Source of the DNA: an alpha proteobacterium HIMB59
GTDB lineage: Bacteria; Pseudomonadota; Alphaproteobacteria; HIMB59
Assembly: GCA_000299115.1 (NCBI GenBank)
Contig: CP003801.1
Location: 1,240,001 to 1,304,000, forward strand
Direction of reading: 5' to 3'
DNA: 64,000 bases
Below, piece by piece: positions 1 to 9,258 of the stretch. The notes below the pieces were generated by a model, which worked only from the letters and a program-made list of their open reading frames with translations, was not told where the DNA came from and did not search any database. Every line of letters starts with the position of its first letter. Position 1 is the first letter of the stretch. The position numbers and the translations under genes are program-made.

Positions 1-523
1 TTAAAACAGCAGGCAAACTAGTTTCAAGTTTTTCAATTCCTTCATCTATCTCTCTTGAAATGAGTAATTTATTATCTTCTATTTTTAGTTTGGAAATAAA
101 GCATCCTTGTGGCCAATTCATTAAAGCGGATAAAATTTGACCAGTTTGATTTGAGTCATCATCAATTGCTTGTTTGCCCAATAAAACTAAATCAGGATTT
201 TCTTTTTCAATTATTTTAACTAGAGTTTTAGCTACAGCCAGAGGTTCTAAAGTGTTTGAGCTCTTAACTAAAATTGAGCGATCAATACCCATAGCCATAG
301 AAGTTCTAAGCACATCTTGAGATTTATCATCACCTATAGTAACTGCAATAGTCTCAGTAGCTAAACCTTGTTCTTTTAGTTTAACCGCTTCCTCAATAGC
401 ATTTTCATCCGGTGGATTAACAGACATTTTTACATTCTGTGTTTCAACTCCGGAGTTATCACTTTTAACTCGAATTTGAACTTTGTAATCAACTACTCTT
501 TTGACGGCAACTAAAACTTTCAT
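1..523 (-). CDS. etfB: Electron transfer flavoprotein beta subunit, 3' end cut off by the window
   Basis: The minus strand reads an ATG at 523 followed by about 174 codons that run off position 1 without a stop. The N-terminus begins MKVLVAVKRVVDYKVQIRVK, typical of EtfB/FixA. It continues with the family's NPPDENAIEEAVKLKE segment and the VLLGKQAIDDDSNQTGQ segment of the AMP-binding fold. Family members are about 250 residues, so roughly the last 75 are missing. ETF accepts electrons from FAD dehydrogenases (acyl-CoA, dimethylglycine and sarcosine dehydrogenases) and passes them to ETF-ubiquinone oxidoreductase. That suits the dimethylglycine dehydrogenase-like gene nearby, although the two are separated by a divergent gene. 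etfA would be expected next, outside the window. Confidence 0.93.
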   Translation of the reverse strand, partial: MKVLVAVKRVVDYKVQIRVKSDNSGVETQNVKMSVNPPDENAIEEAVKLKEQGLATETIAVTIGDDKSQDVLRTSMAMGIDRSILVKSSNTLEPLAVAKTLVKIIEKENPDLVLLGKQAIDDDSNQTGQILSALMNWPQGCFISKLKIEDNKLLISREIDEGIEKLETSLPAVL

Positions 524-576
524 TTGGAATTGAATAAAATAAACTATGTAAAATAAGTTACAAGATCCAAACGAGA

Positions 577-1122
577 ATGAATAAAATAAAAAAAAAGAAA
601 ATTTATAAAAATATTTATGAACTAGAGATCAATTTTGATCAAAAAGATAAGTCTAAAAATATTAAAGAAAACTACATTTTTAATGGAAGAAGCGTCTCAG
701 CAATCTGTTTTAATAGAAAAATAAAAGTATTTTATTTTATAAGACAATTTAGACCTAATTACTTTTTTAATAACACTAAAAGATATCCCTTAGAAATAGT
801 GGCAGGTGGGATTAAAAAAAAAGAGACCAGTAGACAAGCAGTACTAAGAGAAATTCATGAAGAGCTGGGTGTTCAAGCTTTATCGGTCAAAAAGATAGAC
901 TCACTGATAATTGCCCCAGATTGCCTAGAAGAAATTACTGATATTTATTTGGCTGAGGTACCTATAATTAACACATTCAAGATTATTAATACTGAAGAAG
1001 GGGAGTATATAGATATATTGCCTCTTAAAAAAAAAGAAGTTCTGGATCTTATTGATAGTAAAAAAACACAAAATATAGTTACTAAATTTGCTTTATTAAA
1101 AATAAGAGAACTTAAGCTTTAA
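577..1122 (+). CDS. Nudix hydrolase, ADP-ribose pyrophosphatase-like
   Basis: A 181-residue protein with a perfect Nudix box, G-x5-E-x7-REuxEExGu, at residues 77-99 (REIHEELGV at its end). This box binds the divalent metal that cleaves nucleoside diphosphates linked to another group. The AGGI lead-in and the substrate-grip segment before it (IRQFRPNY) resemble the ADP-ribose/NDP-sugar pyrophosphatase branch; the exact substrate cannot be read from sequence. The N-terminus is very lysine-rich (MNKIKKKK), following the local base composition. It diverges from etfB across 53 bases. Its 3' end overlaps the convergent dehydrogenase gene by 11 bases. Confidence 0.85.
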   Translation: MNKIKKKKIYKNIYELEINFDQKDKSKNIKENYIFNGRSVSAICFNRKIKVFYFIRQFRPNYFFNNTKRYPLEIVAGGIKKKETSRQAVLREIHEELGVQALSVKKIDSLIIAPDCLEEITDIYLAEVPIINTFKIINTEEGEYIDILPLKKKEVLDLIDSKKTQNIVTKFALLKIRELKL

Positions 1123-3544
1123 TATTCTTCATTTGAGGATCGTAAAGAGCTTTTAAATGCACCTTGCAAGGCACCATCTCTGTTGCAATTTCTAATTCGT
1201 ATTCACCATCCAAAACAAATTGGTTATCTATAAATTCTGAACTTCTAATATACCCATATCCAACAGATTGCTTAATAGTATAGCCATATCCCCCGCTTGA
1301 AAGCCATCCAACTTGTTTCCCATTTCGGTAAATAGTTTCTCTTCCAAGAAGTATATGTTCTGGATCATCCACAGTAAAGGCTGCGAAAATCTTCTTAACG
1401 CCATTTTTCTTTTGATCAAGTAATGCTGATTTGCCAATAAAATCTTTGTTGCTTTTTAATTTAACTGCCCACCCCAATCCTGCTTCCAATGGGGTATGAT
1501 CGGGGCCAATATCAGAACCCCAAGCTCTATAGCCTTTTTCTAATCGGCAAGCCTCAATACATCTATATCCTGCATTAACTAGACCAAATTCTTCACCTGC
1601 TTCAAATAATTTATCATATACGTAATTCGCATCTTCTATTGGAAAATGAAGTTCCCATCCTAATTCACCCATATAGGTTATGCGAATGGCTCTAACAATT
1701 TTATCGCCAATATTAACTGATTGAGCTGTAGCAAAAGGAAATGATTCATTTGAAAGATCATTCGATGAAACCTTTTCTAAAATTTGTCGTGAATTGGGTC
1801 CCATTAATGAAAAAACAGATTTTTGATAAGTCACATTTTCAATTTTTACATCAGGAAAATTTGTGAGATTTCTTTTTATCCAATCAAAGTCGTGGGTCAT
1901 AAAGCCAGTTCCTGTTACTAAATAAAAACAATCATCCTCAATACGAGTAATGGTAACATCACACTCAATACCACCATGGTTATTTAACATTTGAGTATAT
2001 ATAGTTGAACCGATCTCTTTATTGATATTATTTGCACAAAGATACTCCAAGGCATCTAAGGCTTGGGGCCCTGATATTTCAAACTTAGCAAATGATGTTT
2101 GGTCAATTAGAACGGCTTTTTCCCTAGTTGCTTTTACCTCTTCACCAACTACCTCAAACCAATTTTGACGATCATATGTATAATGATCAACTGGTTCCAT
2201 TGACTTAGGGGCAAACCAATTAGGTCTCTCCCAACCTAATTTTTCACCAAAACAAGCGTTTGCATTTTTTAAATTCTCATAAATTGGAGATTGTTGAAAA
2301 GGTCTTCCTGTTGAGTGCTCTTCGAATGGCCAAGCCATAGTGTAATGCTTTGCGTATGCCTCATAAGTTCTTTTTCTCACCCATTCAAGATCTTGGTGTG
2401 GTTTACCAAAACGTCTAATATCGACAGGCCATAAATCATAAGGGGGTTGACCATTGGCTATCCACTCAGCTAATGCCATGCCTGCGCCACCTCCAGCTGC
2501 TATACCATAAGCATTAAAACCTGCACCAACATAAAAATTCTTTAATTCCGGACTCTCGCCTACAATAAAATTTCCATCTGGAGTAAAACTCTCTGGACCA
2601 TTAATTAACTCTTTAATTCCAGCTGTTTCTAATTTCGGAACTCTGCCCAAAGCATTATTCATTATAAGTTCAAAGTGATCATAATCAGAGTCTAATAAAG
2701 AAAAATGAAAATCCTCAGGAACAGATTTTTCTGCCCACGAGATAGGATTAGGTTCATATCCTCCCATGACTAGGCCACCTACTTCTTCTTTAAAATAAAT
2801 TAAACGATCAGGATCTCTGAGAGTTGGCAAATTAGAAGCAACCCCCTCTATTGGTTCTGTAACCATGTATTGATGTTGAAATGAAACTAAAGGAATATTA
2901 ACTCCCACTGTTTCAGCAAATTGTCTAGACCATTGACCGCAGCAACAAACTAATTTTTCACAACTAATAATTCCTTTATCAGTTTCGACACCTTTAATAA
3001 TGCCATTATCTATAATTATTTTTGTAACTCTTGTCTCCTCTAAGATTTGAGCTCCTTTATTTTTTGCACCTTTGGCTAGAGCTTGTGAAATATCGGTAGG
3101 ATTAGCTTGGCCATCTGTGGGTAAAAAAGCAGCTCCATGAACATCCTCAATATCCATTATCGGCCAAAGATCTTGAGCCTCTTTTGGAGTTAACAGTTCC
3201 ATTTTCAATCCAAAAGAGTGAGCTGTTGTTGTTTGTCTTAGCACTTCCTGCCAACGTTCTTTATTACAAGCAAGTCGCAAGCCGCCATTCATTTTCCATC
3301 CTGTGCTAAGTCCCGTTTCCTTCTCTAAGCGATTATATAAATCAACGGAATACCCCAAAAGTTGAGTAATGTTAGCATTAGTTCTAAGCTGTCCTACCAA
3401 GCCAGCAGCATGCCAGGTACTACCTGATGTGAGCTTACCGCTCTCAATTAAACATACTTCTAATCCAAGGTGAGCCAAATGATAAGCTGTTGAACATCCA
3501 ACGATACCTCCTCCAACAATTATAATTTTTGAATTAGAAATCAT
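1112..3544 (-). CDS. Dimethylglycine/sarcosine dehydrogenase-like flavoprotein with C-terminal GcvT domain
   Basis: 810 residues. An N-terminal DAO-type FAD domain opens with the dinucleotide motif GGGIVG at residues 11-16. The segment STWHAAGL follows, whose His45 matches the histidine that carries covalent FAD in dimethylglycine and sarcosine dehydrogenases. The C-terminal half is a folate-binding aminomethyltransferase (GcvT) domain, with YMGELGWELHFP and a conserved RLEKGYRAWGSD segment. The family oxidatively demethylates dimethylglycine or sarcosine, passing the one-carbon unit to tetrahydrofolate and electrons to ETF. It is the last gene of the betaine operon; its ATG follows directly on the stop codon of the kinase gene. 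Dimethylglycine versus sarcosine as substrate is undecided. Confidence 0.88.
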   Translation of the reverse strand: MISNSKIIIVGGGIVGCSTAYHLAHLGLEVCLIESGKLTSGSTWHAAGLVGQLRTNANITQLLGYSVDLYNRLEKETGLSTGWKMNGGLRLACNKERWQEVLRQTTTAHSFGLKMELLTPKEAQDLWPIMDIEDVHGAAFLPTDGQANPTDISQALAKGAKNKGAQILEETRVTKIIIDNGIIKGVETDKGIISCEKLVCCCGQWSRQFAETVGVNIPLVSFQHQYMVTEPIEGVASNLPTLRDPDRLIYFKEEVGGLVMGGYEPNPISWAEKSVPEDFHFSLLDSDYDHFELIMNNALGRVPKLETAGIKELINGPESFTPDGNFIVGESPELKNFYVGAGFNAYGIAAGGGAGMALAEWIANGQPPYDLWPVDIRRFGKPHQDLEWVRKRTYEAYAKHYTMAWPFEEHSTGRPFQQSPIYENLKNANACFGEKLGWERPNWFAPKSMEPVDHYTYDRQNWFEVVGEEVKATREKAVLIDQTSFAKFEISGPQALDALEYLCANNINKEIGSTIYTQMLNNHGGIECDVTITRIEDDCFYLVTGTGFMTHDFDWIKRNLTNFPDVKIENVTYQKSVFSLMGPNSRQILEKVSSNDLSNESFPFATAQSVNIGDKIVRAIRITYMGELGWELHFPIEDANYVYDKLFEAGEEFGLVNAGYRCIEACRLEKGYRAWGSDIGPDHTPLEAGLGWAVKLKSNKDFIGKSALLDQKKNGVKKIFAAFTVDDPEHILLGRETIYRNGKQVGWLSSGGYGYTIKQSVGYGYIRSSEFIDNQFVLDGEYELEIATEMVPCKVHLKALYDPQMKNIKA

Positions 3545-4402
3545 TTATAAACTTTCAAATGCCTCATTAAATTTACTCAAATTTTCTTGGGTGTATTCAC
3601 CGTAATCAAATTCTAATTTGGAGGTAATTTCTGAAACCATACTCCACATTGTTTCTCTGAGTAAGCTAGCAGTTTTCATTGAATTATATTTTAATAAAAC
3701 GTCATTTGTTAAAGGTTTTTCATAATACATCTCTAAAGCCTCTTTCTCTAAATCTTGACTAAAATCATTATTTGAAGCTAATCCGCCAATATCAAATAAG
3801 GGATCATTAAAGCCACCATACTCCCAATCAACGACCCATATCTTAGATCCATCATCCAAAAAATTAGCAGCTAAAAAATCATTATGACCGAAAACTATTT
3901 CTCTGGGAGAGGATAGTTTTTCTAATTTAGATGCTTTTTGAAGTAGATCTTGGATTTTGTCTTGATGGCTACTGTGATTTAATCTTAAAAAATTGGCATA
4001 ATATTTGATTACATGGAAGACCCAAAACATTGCAGGTTGTCCAGATAAAAAGTTGGGAATCTCATGATGAATTTTTTTTATTACCGGCATGATCCTCTCT
4101 AAGTTTTTTTGAACCCCTTTGGGGTCTAAGGTTTGACTTTCAATGAATTCTAAAACTAGGACTCCTAATTCACTGTGAATTAACTTAGGAGATACGCCAA
4201 TTTCATATGCAGCTTTACTTACATTAATTTCATTTGAGCGAAACACTAAGTGCTCCGGTATATCTTGTCCCAATCGAACTACTAGTTTGTCATCTCCATG
4301 GTTAACCAAAAAATTTAAGTTTGTTATACCGCCCTCTAGGGGATTAATTGTTAATTCATGGCTCCAAATAGATAAGGATTTTATTTTTTCTATTGAATTC
4401 AT
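3545..4402 (-). CDS. Choline kinase-like phosphotransferase (APH/LicA fold)
   Basis: 285 residues with the APH/choline-kinase signatures. There is a nucleotide-loop region GGITNLNF near residue 24 and a catalytic loop HNDFLAAN at 173-180 (Asp175, Asn180). The metal-binding VDWEYGG at 191-197 (Asp192) completes the set. The family phosphorylates choline, ethanolamine, thiamine or aminoglycosides. The GGxTN N-terminal motif and the betaine/choline operon favour choline or a related amino alcohol, which is inference. It abuts both neighbours with no spacer (ProW stop TAG then ATG; its TAA then the dehydrogenase ATG), so it is co-transcribed and probably translationally coupled. Phosphorylation of a betaine precursor would be an odd partner to an oxidative route. 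Confidence 0.72.
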   Translation of the reverse strand: MNSIEKIKSLSIWSHELTINPLEGGITNLNFLVNHGDDKLVVRLGQDIPEHLVFRSNEINVSKAAYEIGVSPKLIHSELGVLVLEFIESQTLDPKGVQKNLERIMPVIKKIHHEIPNFLSGQPAMFWVFHVIKYYANFLRLNHSSHQDKIQDLLQKASKLEKLSSPREIVFGHNDFLAANFLDDGSKIWVVDWEYGGFNDPLFDIGGLASNNDFSQDLEKEALEMYYEKPLTNDVLLKYNSMKTASLLRETMWSMVSEITSKLEFDYGEYTQENLSKFNEAFESL

Positions 4403-6385
4403 CTATGCAAAACCATACTTAACTTTCAATTTTTTACTAGCTGATTTAATCAGATTATCTGAAATAATTGCAATAAAGGCGACACAAAGACCTGCAACTA
4501 AACCTCTTCCTATATCTGCTTTTGTTAAAGCAATATAAACTTCTTGACCCAACTCACGCGTTCCAACCAGGGCAGTAATAACTAACATAGATAAGGCCAA
4601 CATAATTGTTTGGTTTATTCCAAGTAAGATTTCTGGCAAAGCTAAGGGCAAGCGAATGTTAAAAAGTAATTGCCTTTTATTACAGCCATTTGCAACACCA
4701 GCATCAATAATTTCTGAATTAATACCTCTTATACCATGAATTGTGTATTTAACGGCTGGTGCTAAAGAGTATAAAATTACAGCTAACATAGCAGTAAAAT
4801 CTCCAACTCTAAATAACATGACGACAGGGATGAGATACACAAAACTTGGTAAAGTTTGAAGCGTATCCATAATACTTGATAAAATCTTATTAGCTCTGTC
4901 GTTTAATCCGCCCCAAATTCCTAAGGGAATTCCTATGATACAGGCAAGAATTACGCTGGCTCCACATAAATAAATTGTAACCATAGCTTTGAGCCATAAT
5001 CCATTGACAACAATAAATAATAATAAAATTAAATTTAAAAGGGCTAATTTAGATTTTCCATAATACCACCCTAATAAAACTAAAATAAATATAAACCAAG
5101 GCCAGGGTATAGATAAAAAAAAGCTTTTTATGGGAAGCATGAAATATTTTAAAATATAGAATTTAAATAACTCTAGCTGGTCATAATAATTTATATTTAT
5201 AAATTTAATTGATTTTTCCCAAAATTCAGAAGTGCTTAATGTAATATTTTCAGGATATGATTTAAAAAAATCTATGAAAAATCCAAAAATATAAGTTATC
5301 AAGATTAAAAAAATAATTATTAATAAATGAAAATATTTTTTAAAAAAATTTGAATTTTCATTTTCAAATTTTTTGTGCTTACCTATATAAGCAAAACTCA
5401 TTCTATCTAAAACTATAGCCAGGATCACAATTGCTAATCCAGCCTCTACTCCTCCACCGATATCCAACTTTCTCAATGATGTTAAAACATCATAACCCAA
5501 TCCACCCGCACCAATCATAGAGGCTATGATGACCATATTAAATGACAACATAATTACTTGATTAATACCCAATTTAATTGAACTCAGAGCTGAGGGTATT
5601 TCTACTTTCCACAATAATTGTTGGTTGTTACAACCACACATTTTTCCTGCCTCAATAATAGAAGGATTAATTCCTTTAAGGCCTAAATAAGTTGTATGAA
5701 CCATTGGAGGCAAAGCATAAATTATTGTTGCTATTAATGCTGATACAGGTCCAAACCCGAATAGCACTAATATAGGAACCAAATATGCAAAGACCGGCAT
5801 TGTCTGCATCAAATTTAATATTGGATTTACAACTCTATAAGTATTTAAACTTTTGTAACTTAAGATTCCAAAAAACATCCCTATTGATACACCAAAAGGA
5901 ACTGCAATAAATATAGATGCCAATGTAACCATAGAACTATGCCATTGATCAAAAATGACTAAATAGAGAAAAGCAAAAAAAGTTAATAAAGCTAATGAAA
6001 GGTCTTTGATTTTTATAGCTACAATAGTCATTATCGCAACCATTGCTATCCAACTTAAAGGACTTAAAATTAATATTGCTTGGCTACCTTGGCCTTTGTA
6101 AAAACCTTCAGCAAAAAAAGATAAAATAATTTCGTAGGGCTGTTCAATTATCCAAGATATTGATCTGGTGAAATCATTAAATGTAAAAAGTCCAAATGTG
6201 GCGCTTTCAATCAGCCATTTAATCGACGAGGAAATATACAGTTTAAATGGAAATATTAAGGACTTCGGAAATTTAAGAGCCCATCCTAAATCATTAGATT
6301 TTAAAAAATCACTTGAAAATAAAGAAATTATTAAAGTAACAAGAAATAAAAAAATAAAGGTAAATTTTTTTTTTGATAAAAGCAC
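4403..6385 (-). CDS. proW: Fused double permease of a glycine betaine/proline-type ABC transporter (ProW-ProW)
   Basis: One polypeptide carries two complete ProW/OpuAB permease domains in tandem. Counting from the longest possible reading frame (674 residues, TTG at 6427), the ABC-interaction EAA loops are at about 252-281 (GINPSIIEAG) and 568-597 (GINSEIIDAG). Several membrane helices and a hydrophobic linker lie between the two units. I prefer a GTG start at 6385 (660 residues), because the first 14 codons of the longer frame lie over a strong 9-bp hairpin and look non-coding. No clear Shine-Dalgarno supports either start. ProX lies just upstream, but no ATPase (ProV) gene is present in this operon or elsewhere in the window apart from thiQ. 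Confidence 0.85.
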   Translation of the reverse strand: MLLSKKKFTFIFLFLVTLIISLFSSDFLKSNDLGWALKFPKSLIFPFKLYISSSIKWLIESATFGLFTFNDFTRSISWIIEQPYEIILSFFAEGFYKGQGSQAILILSPLSWIAMVAIMTIVAIKIKDLSLALLTFFAFLYLVIFDQWHSSMVTLASIFIAVPFGVSIGMFFGILSYKSLNTYRVVNPILNLMQTMPVFAYLVPILVLFGFGPVSALIATIIYALPPMVHTTYLGLKGINPSIIEAGKMCGCNNQQLLWKVEIPSALSSIKLGINQVIMLSFNMVIIASMIGAGGLGYDVLTSLRKLDIGGGVEAGLAIVILAIVLDRMSFAYIGKHKKFENENSNFFKKYFHLLIIIFLILITYIFGFFIDFFKSYPENITLSTSEFWEKSIKFININYYDQLELFKFYILKYFMLPIKSFFLSIPWPWFIFILVLLGWYYGKSKLALLNLILLLFIVVNGLWLKAMVTIYLCGASVILACIIGIPLGIWGGLNDRANKILSSIMDTLQTLPSFVYLIPVVMLFRVGDFTAMLAVILYSLAPAVKYTIHGIRGINSEIIDAGVANGCNKRQLLFNIRLPLALPEILLGINQTIMLALSMLVITALVGTRELGQEVYIALTKADIGRGLVAGLCVAFIAIISDNLIKSASKKLKVKYGFA

Positions 6386-6404
6386 CAGACTAATCGAATG
6401 TGGA

Positions 6405-6426
6405 TGTGGGGGTGAAGACCCCCACA
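6405..6426 (-). other. Strong GC-rich hairpin between proX and proW
   Basis: A perfect inverted repeat, TGTGGGGGT / ACCCCCACA, with a four-base loop (CTTC on the transcript strand), stands out in very AT-rich DNA. It begins 12 bases after the proX stop codon and ends 20 bases before the preferred proW start. No U-run follows, so it is not a standard terminator. By analogy with hairpins after binding-protein genes in other ABC operons, it may stabilise the proX mRNA and lower permease expression. This is inferred. Confidence 0.6.
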
Positions 6427-6437
6427 ATGAAGATTTA

Positions 6438-7379
6438 TTATTTAATCCAAGATTGCCATCTTGATTTATTATTATTCATCCAGTCTGCAACAACTGCTTC
6501 AACTGAATTACCATCAAGATCCACCGCGGCAACCATTTGGCCCATTTCATCATTAGAGATTGTAAATGCCTCAACAGCATCGTATGCACCTGGCCATTTA
6601 TCTTTTAACTGGCTAGAAGCTACTTTCCAAATCGGACCCCTTGGTTTACCACAATCATATGCAGCATTTGGGTTAATTCCCCATGAGGGATCATTATAAC
6701 ACTCTGAGGTATAAGCTGGGAATTCAACAAATTCTCCTTCAAATTTTGATGGAGCCCAGTGAGGAGCGTAAATCCAAAGCATGATAGGAGCCTTTCTTTG
6801 ATATGCTGATTCTAGTTCAGCAAATAAAGCTGCATCCGTGCCTGCATGTATAACTTCCCAATCTAAACCAAGAGCCTCAACTCTTTCATCATCAAATCCT
6901 CCCCAAGTTACTGGACCTCCTAGATATCGACCATTAGGAGCTGTTTCCATAGTTGAGAAAGCCTCAGCACAATCATTCAAAGCTTCCCAATTTGGTAATC
7001 CTGGACATTCATCTTTCATGTAAGATGGGTACCACCATTCTTCAATGGCATCCATACCAGTGGAACCTACATTAATAACTCTTCCGTCTGGTGTGTATTC
7101 ATCTATCGCATCTCTTCCTGTTGTCTCCCACATTTCCATGGCTACATGCAAATCTCCAGTTTGAAGACCAGCAAATTGTGCGATGTAATCAGCCTGAACT
7201 AATTCAATATTATAACCAGCCTCTTTTAAAACCTCAGCCATAATATTTGTTGTGATTAACTGACCAGTCCAATCATGTAAAGTTAACTTAATTGGATCTT
7301 GCGACTCAACTGCTTTAGATGAGTATGAAAAAAATATTGATAGTGTTAATACACTAATCAATGTTTTGAGTTTAAACAT
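6438..7379 (-). CDS. proX: Periplasmic glycine betaine/choline-binding protein of an ABC transporter
   Basis: 313 residues. A signal peptide (MFKLKTLISVLTLSIFFSYSSKA) precedes an OpuAC/ProX-type binding domain. That domain starts KLTLHDWTGQLITTNIMAEV and is rich in Trp and Tyr (MEMWETTG, EEWWYPSYM, LWIYAPHWAPSKF), the aromatic residues that cage quaternary ammonium groups in this family. Two cysteine pairs may be structural. The start is well supported by AGGAGG about 10 bases before the ATG. It is the first transport gene of the betaine operon, 86 bases after the choline dehydrogenase-like gene on the same strand. Glycine betaine, choline and dimethylglycine are all plausible ligands. Confidence 0.9.
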   Translation of the reverse strand: MFKLKTLISVLTLSIFFSYSSKAVESQDPIKLTLHDWTGQLITTNIMAEVLKEAGYNIELVQADYIAQFAGLQTGDLHVAMEMWETTGRDAIDEYTPDGRVINVGSTGMDAIEEWWYPSYMKDECPGLPNWEALNDCAEAFSTMETAPNGRYLGGPVTWGGFDDERVEALGLDWEVIHAGTDAALFAELESAYQRKAPIMLWIYAPHWAPSKFEGEFVEFPAYTSECYNDPSWGINPNAAYDCGKPRGPIWKVASSQLKDKWPGAYDAVEAFTISNDEMGQMVAAVDLDGNSVEAVVADWMNNNKSRWQSWIK

Positions 7380-7465
7380 TTTATTTATCCTCCTATCCTA
7401 TTTTAAATTTAAATTATAAAATTGAATTTTTAAAAAACCTAACTCTATTTAATATGTTAAAGGCA

Positions 7466-9133
7466 CTATTTTTGAGAGTTTTTCCAATTTGAGTGATAAA
7501 AAGGCTCTAATTTTGAGGGAGATAACTGCTCTCTCCCTAAAATGTAATCAGATGCTTTTTCCCCTGTCATAATTGATGGAGCGTTCAAATTACCATTAGT
7601 AATTCGAGGAAAAATAGAAGAGTCAGCCAAATACAAATTCGAAACTCCTTTAACACTACAATTGTTTTCAACAACGGCAGTAGGGTCATCCTTTTGACCT
7701 ATTTTACAAGTACCACAAGGATGGTAAGCAGATTCACAATTATTTTTAATAAATTCATCCAAGCCTTCATCTGAGGTAACTTCATCTCCCGGTTGGATCT
7801 CTGGTCCTTTAAATGGTTTTAATGCATCTTGGCTTAAAATTTCTCTACTTAATTTTAGTGCTTTTCGAAATGTCGGGAAATCATTTTCATGGCTCATGTA
7901 ATTGAATTTAATCTTAGGTGCTGTTTTAGGATCAGATGATTGTATTCGCACATAACCTCTTGACTCAGATCTCATCGGACCCACGTGTAACTGGAAACCA
8001 TGTCCTTCACTTGGAGCTTTTCCATCATAGCGAATAGCGACTGGAAGAAAATGAAATTGGATATCAGGATAAGAAATATTTTTATCAGAGCGAATAAATC
8101 CAAGAGTTTCAAATTGATTAGATGCGCCAGGCCCACTTTTAAAAAATGTCCATTGCATTCCAATTAATAATTTAGAAAAAGGATTTAAATATTTATAGAG
8201 GGTGATGGGCTGTAAACATTGAACTTGAAAGTAAACCTCTAAATGATCTTGTAAATTTTCTCCTACTCCAGGGCTATGATGGACAACAGGAATTCCTAAA
8301 TCTTTTAATTGTTCTGCATTTCCTATACCAGATCGTTGTAGAATTGCTGGACTGTTGATGGATCCCGCTGACAAAATAACATCTTTTTTTACTTTAATAA
8401 TCTTACTTTGACCTTGATGAGAAAATTGAACTCCTACTGCTTTTTTATTTTCAAAAATAATTTTTTCGACTAAGGCTCCCGTAACTAATTGAACATTTTT
8501 CTTTTTCAAAGCGGGTCTAAGATAGGCTTTAGCGGTGGAGAACCTAGAACCTTTCCAAACAGTCATATCGGCTGGACCAAATCCCTCCTGTCGATAACCA
8601 TTATAATCATCGGTTGGTTGATAGCCTGCTTGTTCAGAAGCTGTAACAAATGCAGAGTGCAAAGGGTTATCCCTCTTACCTCGAGAAACTTGCAAAGGAC
8701 CATTGCTTCCACGAAATTCTGACTGAAAACCATGACTTGTTTCCATTCTTTGAAAGTAAGGGAGGACATTTTTATAATCCCATTCGGTAGCTCCATTCTG
8801 CGCCCAGTAATGATAATCACCTGGATTACCTCTAACATAAATCATTCCATTTATTGATGACGATCCCCCAATTACTTTACCCCTTGGACATACAATAGAT
8901 CGATTATTCAAATTGGGTTCAGGTTCAGCTTTATACCCCCAATCATAACGAGACATATTCATCGGATAAGAAAGAGCCGCAGGCATTTGAATAAATGGAC
9001 CAATATCAGTTCCACCGAATTCTAAAACGAGTACTTGATTATTCCCATTCTCTCCAAGTCTATATGCAATAGTTGATCCGGAAGAGCCCGAACCAATTAC
9101 GATATAATCTGGATGGAAGAAGTGAGACATCAT
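7466..9133 (-). CDS. betA: GMC-family oxidoreductase, choline dehydrogenase-like
   Basis: 555 residues, the usual length for BetA. The Rossmann FAD motif GSGSSG is at 14-19. The GMC signature GKVIGGSSSINGMIYVRG follows near residue 90, and the C-terminal catalytic His is at 471 (SAYHPCGTCKIG) with the partner Asn near 515 (TNGNLNAPS). GMC enzymes of this branch oxidise choline to betaine aldehyde, but related ones act on other alcohols. Placement directly upstream of the betaine transporter and dimethylglycine dehydrogenase genes supports choline or a related methylated amine. No betaine-aldehyde dehydrogenase gene lies beside it. The 125 bases upstream, shared with the divergent GST gene, show only AT-rich sequence. 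Confidence 0.8.
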   Translation of the reverse strand: MMSHFFHPDYIVIGSGSSGSTIAYRLGENGNNQVLVLEFGGTDIGPFIQMPAALSYPMNMSRYDWGYKAEPEPNLNNRSIVCPRGKVIGGSSSINGMIYVRGNPGDYHYWAQNGATEWDYKNVLPYFQRMETSHGFQSEFRGSNGPLQVSRGKRDNPLHSAFVTASEQAGYQPTDDYNGYRQEGFGPADMTVWKGSRFSTAKAYLRPALKKKNVQLVTGALVEKIIFENKKAVGVQFSHQGQSKIIKVKKDVILSAGSINSPAILQRSGIGNAEQLKDLGIPVVHHSPGVGENLQDHLEVYFQVQCLQPITLYKYLNPFSKLLIGMQWTFFKSGPGASNQFETLGFIRSDKNISYPDIQFHFLPVAIRYDGKAPSEGHGFQLHVGPMRSESRGYVRIQSSDPKTAPKIKFNYMSHENDFPTFRKALKLSREILSQDALKPFKGPEIQPGDEVTSDEGLDEFIKNNCESAYHPCGTCKIGQKDDPTAVVENNCSVKGVSNLYLADSSIFPRITNGNLNAPSIMTGEKASDYILGREQLSPSKLEPFYHSNWKNSQK

Positions 9134-9258
9134 TAATTAATATATTTGATTATCTATAGAGTGAAAGATTAATGTAAATTTTAAATAGAAATTTTTTACT
9201 CAAAATATTAGTATTTAAATATAATAATAAATCCGGATAATTAGTCAAAAAAATCATA

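Noticed and set aside
6386-6427. TTG start at 6427 giving a 674-residue ProW fusion
   Set aside because: The added 14 codons cover a perfect hairpin and read WGSSPPHPH, unlike a membrane protein N-terminus, and no ribosome-binding site precedes it. The GTG at 6385 is preferred, though not proven.
9134-9258. Regulatory RNA or small gene in the divergent region before the choline dehydrogenase-like gene
   Set aside because: Only AT-rich sequence without a convincing hairpin, promoter pair or coding frame.
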